Source: an uncultured Bradyrhizobium sp. (GTDB lineage: Bacteria > Pseudomonadota > Alphaproteobacteria > Rhizobiales > Xanthobacteraceae). From it: a stretch of DNA of 64,000 nucleotides. The DNA lies in the NCBI RefSeq assembly GCF_947648125.1, contig NZ_CANSMR010000018.1, positions 1-64,000 of the forward strand, given 5' to 3'. This document shows positions 1-7,859 of the stretch, in pieces (within the stretch, counting starts at the first letter, position 1; each line of letters opens with the position of its first letter). Made by a program: the position numbers and the translations under genes. The notes below the pieces were generated by a model. The model had not been told where the DNA came from, did no database searches, and worked only from the letters and a program-made list of their open reading frames with translations.

Positions 1-54
1 CGTATCCAGGCTCTCGCTGCTCTCCGTCAGGAACTCGCGCAACAGATCGTCCAT
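1..54 (-). CDS. cheA: Chemotaxis histidine kinase CheA, N-terminal 18 codons only
   Basis: The reverse strand from position 54 reads MDDLLREFLTESSESLDT and runs off the window edge. This matches the start of alphaproteobacterial CheA, the kinase that passes phosphate from chemoreceptor arrays to CheY and CheB. Only the beginning of the first histidine-phosphotransfer domain is visible. A flagellin gene on the same strand lies about 400 bases upstream, which fits a motility region. The assignment rests on a short but characteristic N-terminus. Confidence 0.75.
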   Translation of the reverse strand, partial: MDDLLREFLTESSESLDT

Positions 55-384
55 GGATAGGTCCCCTCAAGGTGCTGCGGAACGCTCGCCTCGCATCGGT
101 AACTTGGCCGGCTTCACGGCGACGTTAATTTTGTCGTCCGTGCAACTACGGACGATGAAGCCGTTCAAGCACGACGCATCACCACATCGCGGCCGGTTTC
201 ACAGCAACAAGCCCCTACCACCCGGACGGGAAAGAGCCCGTTCCACCTGTCGTCGCAATTTGAACGAAATGCGATCGAGGGACCGTCAAGCCCAGCGAAA
301 CGCCGGCGGCCATGACATCCGCCTGCAGCAGAGCGCGATCGCCCATCGGTTGAACATGGGTTGAAACCGGCGGGATGGTTAAGC
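55..384. other. Non-coding interval between cheA start and flagellin terminator
   Basis: About 330 bases upstream of cheA. Open frames here are short, lack ribosome binding sites and show no recognisable motif. The interval presumably carries the cheA promoter, but I could not pick out a convincing one. Confidence 0.5.
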
Positions 385-423
385 GAACCCAAAAGCAAAG
401 GCGGCGGAGTTTCCTCCGCCGCC
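385..423 (-). terminator. Rho-independent terminator of the flagellin gene
   Basis: A perfect 10-bp stem (arms 400-409 and 414-423, loop TTTC) lies 30 bases past the flagellin stop. Read on the minus strand, it is followed by CTTTGCTTTTGGGTT, a T-rich tail. This is a standard intrinsic terminator for a highly expressed single gene. Confidence 0.75.
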
Positions 424-452
424 TCGATATTCGTTGTCTGTCGCGGCTACGC

Positions 453-2051
453 TTAGCGGAGCAGCTGCAGAACGCTCTGCTGCGACTGGTTGGCCAGCGC
501 CAGCGCGGACACCGCGATCGACTGGCGGGTCGACAGCGCCTGGCTGTTGGCCGCTTCCTCGTTGGTGTCGGCCAGCGTCAGGTTGGACGAGCCGGTCTGC
601 AGCACGTTGATCAGGTTCTTCGAGAAGTCCTGACGGATCTGCACGATCGACAGGTTCGAACCGAGGGTCGAAGCCTGGGTGCGCAGCAGGCCGCTCGCGC
701 TGTTGAGCGTCTTCAGCGTAGCGTTGGCCGAAGCATTGTCGATGAAGTCCGTGCCGGCGGTCAGCTTGGTCAGGTTGAGACCAGTAGCATTGAAGGTCAC
801 GCCCTGGATCTTCAGCGTCGAGGAGCCCGTCTCGTTGAAGGTCAGCTTGAGCTGATCGCCATTGAGCAGGTTGATGCCGTTGTACGAGGCGTCCTGGGCG
901 GTCGTGGTGATCTGGTCCAGGATGTTGTTGTACTGACTGACCAGGTTGGCGCGGTTCGCCAGCCCATTCGGATCCTGCACCGGGGCGCTACCCGTCAGGC
1001 CGTTGAACAGCTTGCCGGCGCCAGCCGCCGTGCCGCCGATGGTACCGAGGGTCGAGGACGCGGCATCATTGGTGGTGCTGATGGTGAGCGCTCCGCCCGC
1101 GCTGAGCGACGCCTGCAGGTTGTTCGCGGACAGCGCGTTGTTCAGGTCGTTGAGGGACTTCACCTGGCCTGCGCCGGCACCAAACGTGATGTTGGTGGCG
1201 GTGCCGTTGCCGGTCGCGCCGATCGTCAGCGTCAAGCCATCCAGCTGTGACGGCGTTGCCACGGTGCGTGCCTTGGTTCCGGCGGTAAGGCCGAAAGCGG
1301 CCAGCCCCGAGCCGGAGATGTTGAGATCCTGGTTAGTGCCGGTGCTGATCTGGAGCGCACCAGCCGCCACGGTGGAGGCGGTGGCCGTGCCGGTGATGCC
1401 GTCGATCGCCGTGAGCAGGTCGCCGACCGTCAGCGTGCTGCCCGCGCCCGTGCCGAGGGTCACGTTGCCGGATGCATCGGTCGTCGAAGTGGTCTGCGTG
1501 TTCGCGAACGTGATCGTCTTGCCGTTGACGCTGATCGTACCGGTCGGGGTCGCCGCCAAGGTATCGGAGTTGGTCGCACTGACGAGCTTGGTGGCGGCCG
1601 TGATCGGCGCAGGCGTCGTGAGATTGTTGTTGACGACCGTACCAGCGAGGGTCGCATTGTTGTAGGTGGCGGTGCCGCGGATATCGGCGGCGGTCGCGCC
1701 GGTGATCACGGCGGTCGTCACCTGCGACTTCTGGGAATAGCCGACCGCAGCCTGCAGGGCCTGGTTGGCGACCGACTTGGCGCTGTCGACGAGCTTCTGC
1801 AGCGAGGTGATGCCGGTGTTGGCAGCCTGCAGCACCTGCACGCCGTTGCCGATGCCGTCCAGCAGATTGTTGATGTCGCTGGCGCGGTTGTCGAGCGACT
1901 GCGCCGTGAAGAAGTTGGTCGGATTGTCGAGAGCGGTGTTGACCTTCTTGCCGGTGGACAAGCGGTTCTGCGTGGTGGCGAGCAGGTCGGCCGTCGACTG
2001 CAGCGAAAGCAGATTCTGACGGACCGATGACGAAAGGACGATGCCGGACAT
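453..2051 (-). CDS. fliC: Flagellin (filament subunit)
   Basis: Structural subunit of the flagellar filament, exported through the flagellar type III system. The protein has 532 residues. The conserved N-terminal helices begin MSGIVLSSSVRQNLLSLQ and include the SLDNRASDINNLLDGIGNGV region. The C-terminus is the usual coiled helix ending NQSQQSVLQLLR. Between them is a long Thr/Gly/Ala/Asn-rich variable region, the surface-exposed part. The start at 2051 was chosen over an upstream in-frame Met at 2120 because flagellins begin at this motif and an AGAAGGG site sits just upstream. A small hairpin (2137-2152) lies in the likely 5' leader. The gene is larger than minimal rhizobial flagellins and resembles the thick polar-filament type of Bradyrhizobium. 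Confidence 0.93.
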   Translation of the reverse strand: MSGIVLSSSVRQNLLSLQSTADLLATTQNRLSTGKKVNTALDNPTNFFTAQSLDNRASDINNLLDGIGNGVQVLQAANTGITSLQKLVDSAKSVANQALQAAVGYSQKSQVTTAVITGATAADIRGTATYNNATLAGTVVNNNLTTPAPITAATKLVSATNSDTLAATPTGTISVNGKTITFANTQTTSTTDASGNVTLGTGAGSTLTVGDLLTAIDGITGTATASTVAAGALQISTGTNQDLNISGSGLAAFGLTAGTKARTVATPSQLDGLTLTIGATGNGTATNITFGAGAGQVKSLNDLNNALSANNLQASLSAGGALTISTTNDAASSTLGTIGGTAAGAGKLFNGLTGSAPVQDPNGLANRANLVSQYNNILDQITTTAQDASYNGINLLNGDQLKLTFNETGSSTLKIQGVTFNATGLNLTKLTAGTDFIDNASANATLKTLNSASGLLRTQASTLGSNLSIVQIRQDFSKNLINVLQTGSSNLTLADTNEEAANSQALSTRQSIAVSALALANQSQQSVLQLLR

Positions 2052-2607
2052 ACTGGTACCCTTCTGGATGAACACGATTGACGCGACGCCGTAAATTTCG
2101 CACGGCGACCGGTGCCACACTGGTCCGTCCGCGCTACCCCTTCGTTAAGGGGCTGCTCCGTACAAATACCCAGAACAGCTTTCCCGGTAATTACGCGGTC
2201 GCCGCGCAGACGCCCGGTTCGACGGCGCCTGTTCGCCGCCGGATCAATCTCGCGACGGCGAATTTGTCCCCGCCTTTGCAGGACTTGCGCGCATGCTCGC
2301 ACTGCCGACCGCGGGCTTCGATATCCGCAATGGCAACCGCGACGACGCACGCCTGGGTACGCATGAGAGTTAATGGAAATCAATAAATGCGAGACAATGT
2401 CGCAACCGTCTCGTCCGGGAGGCGCGGCATTCGAATCGCCTCGAACGCCGCGCAGGCCGATGCGATTGCCGACCGTCTGCCCCCTAGAGGGTATAGAGTT
2501 CGCACCACAACCCTTGTGCTATTGGACAGGCAAGCTATGTTCCCACTCCACACGCCAAGAGTAGGTGATGCGAGACCGTAGTGCTCCCGCCCTCGGCAGG
2601 AGCTCCA
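2052..2607. other. Divergent intergenic region between flagellin and first Crp-type gene
   Basis: About 556 bases without a supported gene. It must hold the flagellin promoter and leader (reverse strand) and the promoter of the regulator at 2608. The only clear element is a 6-bp hairpin at 2137-2152 (CCCCTT, loop CGTT, AAGGGG), about 90 bases upstream of the flagellin start. I looked for sigma-54 and sigma-28 type promoter elements and found no convincing match. Confidence 0.4.
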
Positions 2608-3318
2608 ATGTCCGCGGTATCGCGTCCGCCCAATCGTCTGTTGCAAGCACTTCCCTCCACGGAATACGCGCAACTTCATCCCCTTCTGGAAACCGTCGAC
2701 CTGACCAAGGAAACGGTGCTCGCCGATGCCGGAGCGTCGGCGCAGCGGGTGTATTTCCCGCACAGCGGCGTGGTCTCGATGATGGTCAATCTGTCCGACG
2801 GGCAATCCGTCGAGATTGCAACCATCGGTCGTGACGGCATCGTCGGCGCATCCGCCGCCCTGCATGAGCGGCCGCTGCTCGCCGACGCGATTGTCGTGGT
2901 GCCGGGCACGGCATCGATGGTGCGGGCGGAAGATTTCCGCGAGGCCGCCAATCGCAGCGCGGAGTTCCGGACCCTGGTTGCTCTCTATGAGCAGGCGCTG
3001 ATGGCACAGACCCAGCAATCCGTCGCCTGCAACGTGTCGCATCCGGTGGAGGCGCGGCTGTCGCGCTGGCTACTGCGCGCGCGCGACCTGTGCGGCAGCG
3101 AAGCCTTGCCGCTGACCCAGGAGATGCTGGCGCAGATGATCGGTGTGCGGCGCAATGCGGTTTCGATCGTCGCGCATGGGTTTCAGCAGGCCGGTATCCT
3201 GCGCTACAGCCGCGGCCATATCGAGATCACCGACATCGAGGGCCTGCGGAAGGCGGCGTGTGAATGTTATGCGACCGTCAAGGCGCACGCCGAACAATTG
3301 ACCGGGCCGGAAGATTGA
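2608..3318 (+). CDS. Crp/Fnr-family transcriptional regulator, first of a tandem pair
   Basis: A 236-residue DNA-binding regulator. The N-terminal half is the cupin-like effector domain (HSGVVSMMVNLSDGQSVEIATIGRDGIVG). The C-terminal half is a Crp-type winged helix (LTQEMLAQMIGVRRNAVSIVAHGFQQAGIL, then YSRGHIEITD). The usual cyclic-nucleotide signature (a GE...RSA phosphate-binding loop) is not visible, and there is no Fnr-type cysteine cluster, so the signal is unknown. The ATG at 2608 is preferred over a GTG at 2581 because AGGAG lies 6-8 bases upstream. A paralogue follows at 3515 in the same orientation. Confidence 0.88.
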   Translation: MSAVSRPPNRLLQALPSTEYAQLHPLLETVDLTKETVLADAGASAQRVYFPHSGVVSMMVNLSDGQSVEIATIGRDGIVGASAALHERPLLADAIVVVPGTASMVRAEDFREAANRSAEFRTLVALYEQALMAQTQQSVACNVSHPVEARLSRWLLRARDLCGSEALPLTQEMLAQMIGVRRNAVSIVAHGFQQAGILRYSRGHIEITDIEGLRKAACECYATVKAHAEQLTGPED

Positions 3319-3514
3319 TCGACGGAGCGCACGCACGCCCAACTGATTTGCCAGGCAACACAAACGCGATCCTGTGGCGATAGCGGTTCCTAATGGAACC
3401 AAGATATGTTTCCATTGGAACCAAGACATGCCAGAATAAGTTGCAAGAAGGCCCAGCTGCACGCGTCAGCCTTGATGACCAGAGACAAACTTTGCCGGGA
3501 GGCAGGAGGTTGCT

Positions 3515-4234
3515 TTGGATACGGTCCCGCGATCGCCCAACGGATTTCTGTCTTCGCTCGCGGAGAGCGATTTTGAGCTGATCCGGCCCCATTTGCGGAC
3601 GATCGACCTCGCCGCCGATTCGGTCCTGATCGAGACCGACGAGATGCTCAAGCGGACATACATGCCGCACAAGGGGGTGATCTCGCTGGTGGTCAAGCTG
3701 GCAAGAGGCGTGTGCGTCCAGATCGCGATGGTCGGCCGCGGCAGCATCTACGGTGCGTTCGCGGGGCTTGGTGAAGCCCCCACGCTGAACAGCGCCGTGG
3801 TGCTGGTGCCGGGCGTCGCTTCGACGATCGAGGTCGAAGCCTTGCGGGCGGCCGCCGGCCAGAGCCCGACTCTGCGAGGGATGCTGATTCGGCACGGTCT
3901 CGCCGTCTATGCCCAGATCCAGCAGACCGCCGGCTGCAACGCCGCGCACACTGTGGAGTCGCGGCTGGCGCGGTGCCTGCTGCACACGCGCGATCTCTCG
4001 GGCAGCAACAAGATCGCCCTGACCCAGGAGGCGATGGCGCAGATGATCGGCGCACGGCGCAACAGCGTGTCGCTGGTCGCGCATACCCTGCAACAGGCCA
4101 ATTTCATCCACTACAGCCGCGGCCACATCGAGATCACCAATGCGGATGGACTGATCCGGACCGCGTGCGAGTGCTACGCCACGGTCAAGGCGCAGTATGC
4201 GGGGCTGCTGAGTTGTCAGCAAACCGGCGGCTAG
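3515..4234 (+). CDS. Crp/Fnr-family transcriptional regulator, second of a tandem pair
   Basis: A 239-residue paralogue of the upstream regulator with the same layout: effector domain (MPHKGVISLVVKLARGVCVQ) followed by a winged helix (LTQEAMAQMIGARRNSVSLVAHTLQQANFI, then HYSRGHIEITN). The two share most residues of the recognition-helix region, so they may bind related sites. Translation probably starts at the TTG at 3515, because GGCAGGAGG is 5 bases upstream. The TAG stop (4232-4234) lies in the edge of a dispersed repeat. The ligand is unknown; no cAMP-binding signature is evident. Confidence 0.87.
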   Translation: MDTVPRSPNGFLSSLAESDFELIRPHLRTIDLAADSVLIETDEMLKRTYMPHKGVISLVVKLARGVCVQIAMVGRGSIYGAFAGLGEAPTLNSAVVLVPGVASTIEVEALRAAAGQSPTLRGMLIRHGLAVYAQIQQTAGCNAAHTVESRLARCLLHTRDLSGSNKIALTQEAMAQMIGARRNSVSLVAHTLQQANFIHYSRGHIEITNADGLIRTACECYATVKAQYAGLLSCQQTGG

Positions 4235-4300
4235 AGCGTGCTATTCTTGACGCGCGTCTTGTTCGCGCGAACCGGTACCCGCTTCGCGCAAGAACGCTCC
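4232..4300 (-). repeat. Dispersed palindromic repeat, copy A
   Basis: This segment matches, in reverse orientation, the repeats at 13893-13995 and 50619-50722. It starts with TAGAGC, continues with a CTATTCTTG-ACGCG segment, then the core GCGAACCGGTACCCGCTTCG, and ends GAACGCTCC. The first three bases serve as the stop codon of the upstream regulator. Copy B at 4645 has an identical core. Confidence 0.7.
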
Positions 4301-4392
4301 AGCCGGCGCGCAAGCCGTACTTCTACGGCGTACGATTTTCACCGTCGGATAACGCTGCATCCGCAAAGTCGCATCGACGCACGGGGGAGCCG

Positions 4393-4641
4393 ATGTTCAC
4401 GTACGAGACGACCGACCGGAAGGAAGCCCGGCGCTTCCGCATGGCCCAGTTCAACGGCCGGCCCGCCACCGTCAGGTCCGCCGGCGCGACAGTCACGGGA
4501 CGTGTGCGCGCGATCGTCGAAAGCAAGTCCGGCGCAACGGCGGCATGGGTGGTCACGATCGTTCCGGACGAGCCGAAGACAGCCGCCTCCGCCGCGCGGC
4601 TCGCGCCGCGCCTGTGCTTCGCCGCGGAAGACGATTTCTAA
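4393..4641 (+). CDS. Small protein of unknown function (82 residues)
   Basis: The frame starts MFTYETTDRKEARRFRMAQF and ends LCFAAEDDF. It is preceded by GGGGGAG at a proper distance from the ATG at 4393. The N-terminus is charged. The middle (VTGRVRAIVESKSG...WVVTIVP) could form a small beta-rich fold, perhaps PilZ- or SH3-like, but no family was recognised. It lies between two repeat copies and faces the LuxR-type gene. It is probably real, judging by its ribosome binding site and codon usage. Confidence 0.55.
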   Translation: MFTYETTDRKEARRFRMAQFNGRPATVRSAGATVTGRVRAIVESKSGATAAWVVTIVPDEPKTAASAARLAPRLCFAAEDDF

Positions 4642-4644
4642 GAA

Positions 4645-4681
4645 CCGCGAACCGGTACCCGCTTCGCTTGAAAACGCGCTA
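4645..4681 (-). repeat. Dispersed repeat, short copy B
   Basis: A truncated copy containing the same 20-base core as copy A and the GAAAACGC end, but lacking the palindromic half. Its last bases (CTA at 4679-4681) are the stop codon of the LuxR-type gene on the reverse strand. Confidence 0.6.
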
Positions 4682-5287
4682 TGCGGAATGCAACAGGGCC
4701 TTGCGGACGAGATCTGCCGTGTTGCGCGCACCGAGTTTGCGCATGGCCTCGGCGCGATGGCTCTCGAACGTGCGCGGGCTGATGTTCATCCGCAGCGCGC
4801 CTTGCTTGTTGGAATAGCCGTCGCTGATCAGGCTGAGCACCTCACGCTCGCGCTTGGTCAGCGGCTTGCGGCCAGCCTCCGGCGTGAACATGACGTCGGG
4901 CGACCGGGCGCCCGCCGGCTTGTAGTCGAGCGGCGGCCTGAGATCGGTGGCCGGAATCGCATTCGGATAGAGATCGGAAATCTGCTTCAGCATCGCGGAC
5001 ACCCGCTCGGTCTGCTCGAGCGCGTTCTCAATCACCTGCCGCAGATAGACGCCGTTGCCGGGCGCATGCGCGAACTGCTGACTGTGCTGTTTGAGCTCGT
5101 TCATGTAGAGCAGCAGCGCCGTCACCGGCCCGTTGAACTGCCGGACGATCGCCGCCCCGGCCTCCGCGGTCACCTGCGTTCGCGGCACGGCGGCTCCCTG
5201 AAGCTCGGGCGGCTGCGCCTCGAGCGTCGCGGTTCCGCCCATCCACGTCGGAAGGCGCGCCTCGGCTCGGTTGTCATGTTGCGTCAT
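4679..5287 (-). CDS. LuxR-type regulator with a histidine-kinase-dimerisation-like N-terminus
   Basis: The 202-residue protein ends in a clear LuxR/FixJ helix-turn-helix (residues 143-200, LTKREREVLSLISDGYSNKQ, then RTFESHRAEAMRKLGA). Residues 46-105 (IVRQFNGPVTALLLYMNELK, then a second helix ENALEQTERVSAMLKQI) resemble the HisKA two-helix unit of FixL-type kinases, but the phospho-accepting His is replaced (RQFNGP instead of HELNQP). No receiver domain is present, so regulation by phosphorylation of an Asp is unlikely. The segment may mediate dimerisation or contact with a kinase. The family of the N-terminal part is inferred from pattern only. Confidence 0.8.
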   Translation of the reverse strand: MTQHDNRAEARLPTWMGGTATLEAQPPELQGAAVPRTQVTAEAGAAIVRQFNGPVTALLLYMNELKQHSQQFAHAPGNGVYLRQVIENALEQTERVSAMLKQISDLYPNAIPATDLRPPLDYKPAGARSPDVMFTPEAGRKPLTKREREVLSLISDGYSNKQGALRMNISPRTFESHRAEAMRKLGARNTADLVRKALLHSA

Positions 5288-5866
5288 AAGTATGGTTTAC
5301 CGAAGGTGAACTTGTGGCCGCGTTAACACGGGGCTCCGTAAAACTACGGGTGACGCAACTGTGACCTCGGGCCCCGACCTGCCAAGCAGGCGCAGATTAC
5401 CGCTGATTTGGCAACGAATCTCCCTTGTCTGAGTCGAATGACAGTAGTCTTACGGGATGCCTAGGCGTTTCATCCCGGTGATCCCGCAGGTGGGGTTTTA
5501 CCTTCCTGGGGGCGCTCCCGGGCGCATCCGCACCCACATCCGCCCCCTGGGCCCAGGTTGAAGTGGGCAGGATTCGCGCCGCCCTTCGGACATCAAGGGC
5601 GCCGGAGCCGAAGAAATTTCTCCAGGAAGCGTCCCGAAAGAACGAACCTGAACCACCAATACGCCATTCGCCGGGTCGTCATCGATCAACCCTCCGGGCA
5701 TCGGGATCGCATCGGCTTACCGCACGCCGGCTGACGCGCGTATGAGACGGATCACATCGGGCCAGGGCCGCGCGGGCGGGCGTCGGCTCAGGTGAATGTC
5801 AATTTACAGCCCCGGCATGCACCGCGATGATCGCCGCCTCTCGATCAACAACAAGAGGGCGCGACA
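5288..5866. other. Intergenic region with no supported gene
   Basis: About 580 bases between two divergent genes. All open frames are short and none combines a ribosome binding site with a recognisable sequence. Several GC-rich self-complementary stretches occur (for example around 5495-5560), but no clean terminator or promoter could be identified. Confidence 0.4.
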
Positions 5867-6298
5867 ATGAAGCGAGGGCGGAACCGGCGGAACGAATCCT
5901 GGGTGAGGATTGCGGCGCTGGCCGCAGCACTGCTGTTCGGCACCGGCGCGCAGGCCCAGACCACGCCGACCGGCAATGCAGCACCGACGTCAGACAACGC
6001 GATCATGATCACCATCTTCTTCAAGCATGATCAGTCACGCCCGCTCAGCGAGTTGAATGCGCAACTCGAGCGGCAGGGCTTCTACAAGGCGTTTCCGCCC
6101 GATGGTGTCGAGGTCGTGAGCTGGTACGTGATGATGGGGGTCGGCCAGGTGGTGACCCTGCGGCTGCCGGCATCGCGGCTGCGCGAGGTCAATCGCGTCA
6201 TCGAGAACAGTGCCTGGGGCGCCTACCACACCGAGTTCTATCCGACCTACGACTACAAGGCGGTCGGGATCGGCAATCACGAGAAGGCGAAGCAATAG
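5867..6298 (+). CDS. Secreted protein of unknown function (143 residues)
   Basis: The N-terminus has a basic stretch (MKRGRNRRN), a hydrophobic core (IAALAAALLFGTGAQAQ) and a likely cleavage after AQA, so it is probably exported to the periplasm. The mature part (about 110 residues) includes IMITIFFKHDQSRPLSELNAQL and a second conserved-looking block, EVVSWYVMMGVGQVVTLRLP. This alternation suggests a small alpha/beta (ferredoxin-like) fold. The ATG at 5867 follows an AAGAGGGCG site. No known family was recognised. Confidence 0.7.
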   Translation: MKRGRNRRNESWVRIAALAAALLFGTGAQAQTTPTGNAAPTSDNAIMITIFFKHDQSRPLSELNAQLERQGFYKAFPPDGVEVVSWYVMMGVGQVVTLRLPASRLREVNRVIENSAWGAYHTEFYPTYDYKAVGIGNHEKAKQ

Positions 6299-6388
6299 GT
6301 CGATCGCATGAGGACCGAACAGCATCGCGGCCGCGCGCCGCATTGCCGGTCCTGCGCGAACCGGCTCACGAATGGACTGCTCCACGGC

Positions 6389-6571
6389 CTAGGCGTGGGC
6401 CCGCGAACGCTGGCTCAGCCGCTTCGCCAATATCCGCAAATCCGCGCGGCGCCCGCTGCAAAGCAGGCGGCTGAATTCGTCGGGATCGATGGAGGCAGGC
6501 GGCAAATCGGCTGGGTTGCGTGGCACGCGGCGTAGCCAGGTCAATCGGAAGAGACGCTTGAGCATCTTCAT
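6389..6571 (-). CDS. Possible small basic protein (60 residues)
   Basis: The frame starts MKMLKRLFRLTWLRRVPRNP. It lies between two genes, does not overlap either, and its basic amphipathic N-terminus looks protein-like. No strong ribosome binding site precedes the Met at 6571 (GGGGCTAACAACC). A second Met two codons on is also possible. It may be a non-coding frame. Confidence 0.3.
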   Translation of the reverse strand: MKMLKRLFRLTWLRRVPRNPADLPPASIDPDEFSRLLCSGRRADLRILAKRLSQRSRAHA

Positions 6572-6669
6572 GGTTGTTAGCCCCGATGAGCGTCTTTGTT
6601 AAATCGCGGCAATGAAGTTTGGTTCCGCTCCTTGTGCGTCGTCCGGCGCAAAATTTGGTTCAATGCCTT

Positions 6670-7695
6670 TCAGGCGAGCAGTGCCTTGCGCTGTGGCACC
6701 CGCGCAATGGATCGGCGCACCGCGGCGTGATCCAGCGATCCGTCCTGCAGCGCCCCCATGACGGCGGCGGCGATGCCGGCCATCGCCTGCTCCTGGTCGA
6801 ACAGATTGTTGCCGATGCAGATCATGTCCATGCCGGCGGCGATCGCCTGCAGGCTGGCGGCGCTGGTGCCGAGCGCCTTCTGCAGCCCCTGCATCTGCAT
6901 GTCGTCGGTGATCAGCAGCGTCTCGGGCAGCCGGCGGCGAAGCCGGCCGACCCCCGTCGGCGACAGGGTCATCGGATGCTGCGCGTCCCACTGGCGGACA
7001 ATGGCGTGGCTGACCAGCACCGCATCGCCGAAGATATCCGGGGCCAACGCGTAGAACAGTTCTTCCTGCTCCGGCCGCAGCGCATCGGAAATGTCCATGA
7101 ACTCCAGATGTGAATCGACGTGCGCCCCGCCGATGCCCGGAAAATGCTTCAGGCAAAGACCCACGCCCGCCTGCCGCGCTGCGGCATCGACCAGACGGGC
7201 ATTGGCCGCGACCTCGCCGATCTCGGACGAATAGGACCGCTTGATCCTGCCGATGTTGGGATTGTCGGAATTGTAATCGACGTCGATGACCGGCGCGAAA
7301 TTGTAGCGGATGCCGAGCCGCCGCAACTCGCCATAGCTTGCGGCGAGGATCGCGTTCTTTTCCGCATGTGAGAGCAGATTGAAATCCTTTGCGCTCGGCA
7401 GCGGTTGAAAACCGAGGCCGTCCTTCAGCCGGCGCACCAGACCGCCCTCCTGGTCGATGAAGACCAGCGGCTGCGACGGCAGCGCCGCGATCTCGGCGCA
7501 GAGCGACTGCACTTGCGCGGGCGAGGCGATGTTATTGTCGTATTGCCGGGTCTGGCAGGAGTAATCGAACAGGATCACCCCGCCGAGCCCGAACTGCGCG
7601 GCAAATTCCCTCAGCCAAGGCGGAATGACCTTGCCGTAGAAGCCCAGGATGAAGAGTTCGCCGACGGACATGGCCGCTCGCTCTCGGATGTGCAT
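6670..7695 (-). CDS. Glycoside hydrolase family 3, beta-N-acetylhexosaminidase (NagZ) type
   Basis: A cytoplasmic GH3 enzyme of 341 residues, a size typical of single-domain NagZ, which removes N-acetylglucosamine from peptidoglycan fragments during recycling. Visible motifs are IDQEGGLVRR (80-89), the substrate-binding KHFPGIGG with nearby His193 (183-196), and LITDDMQM (261-268), whose second Asp is expected to be the nucleophile. The NagZ loop KHFPGHGDT is changed to KHFPGIGGAH, so substrate choice may differ from the family norm. A second Met at 7671 is an equally likely start. No recycling genes adjoin it. Confidence 0.82.
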   Translation of the reverse strand: MHIRERAAMSVGELFILGFYGKVIPPWLREFAAQFGLGGVILFDYSCQTRQYDNNIASPAQVQSLCAEIAALPSQPLVFIDQEGGLVRRLKDGLGFQPLPSAKDFNLLSHAEKNAILAASYGELRRLGIRYNFAPVIDVDYNSDNPNIGRIKRSYSSEIGEVAANARLVDAAARQAGVGLCLKHFPGIGGAHVDSHLEFMDISDALRPEQEELFYALAPDIFGDAVLVSHAIVRQWDAQHPMTLSPTGVGRLRRRLPETLLITDDMQMQGLQKALGTSAASLQAIAAGMDMICIGNNLFDQEQAMAGIAAAVMGALQDGSLDHAAVRRSIARVPQRKALLA

Positions 7696-7859
7696 GGAAT
7701 CAGCCCCGCGCGCTTACGGAATAGCACGCTGCGACGGCGGTAAGAATATGACGCCAGCTTGCCGCGCGACCGCGTTCCCCGTGCTCGCATCACTATGTTA
7801 AGACACGAAGGCTTGCCTCGATCACGCAGGCCACGACACAAGAGATTCCGGAAACGCCC

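Noticed and set aside
375-1250. Long plus-strand frame opposite the flagellin gene
   Set aside because: Mirror of the flagellin coding strand in a GC-rich genome; Arg/Gln-rich, no ribosome binding site and no recognisable domain.
2100-2125. Sigma-54-like GG/GC elements upstream of flagellin
   Set aside because: The GTGGCACC element has no GC at the required 10-base spacing, so it does not meet the consensus.
5498-5701. 67-codon reverse frame in the 5.3-5.9 kb gap
   Set aside because: Pro/Arg-rich, no ribosome binding site, no motif.
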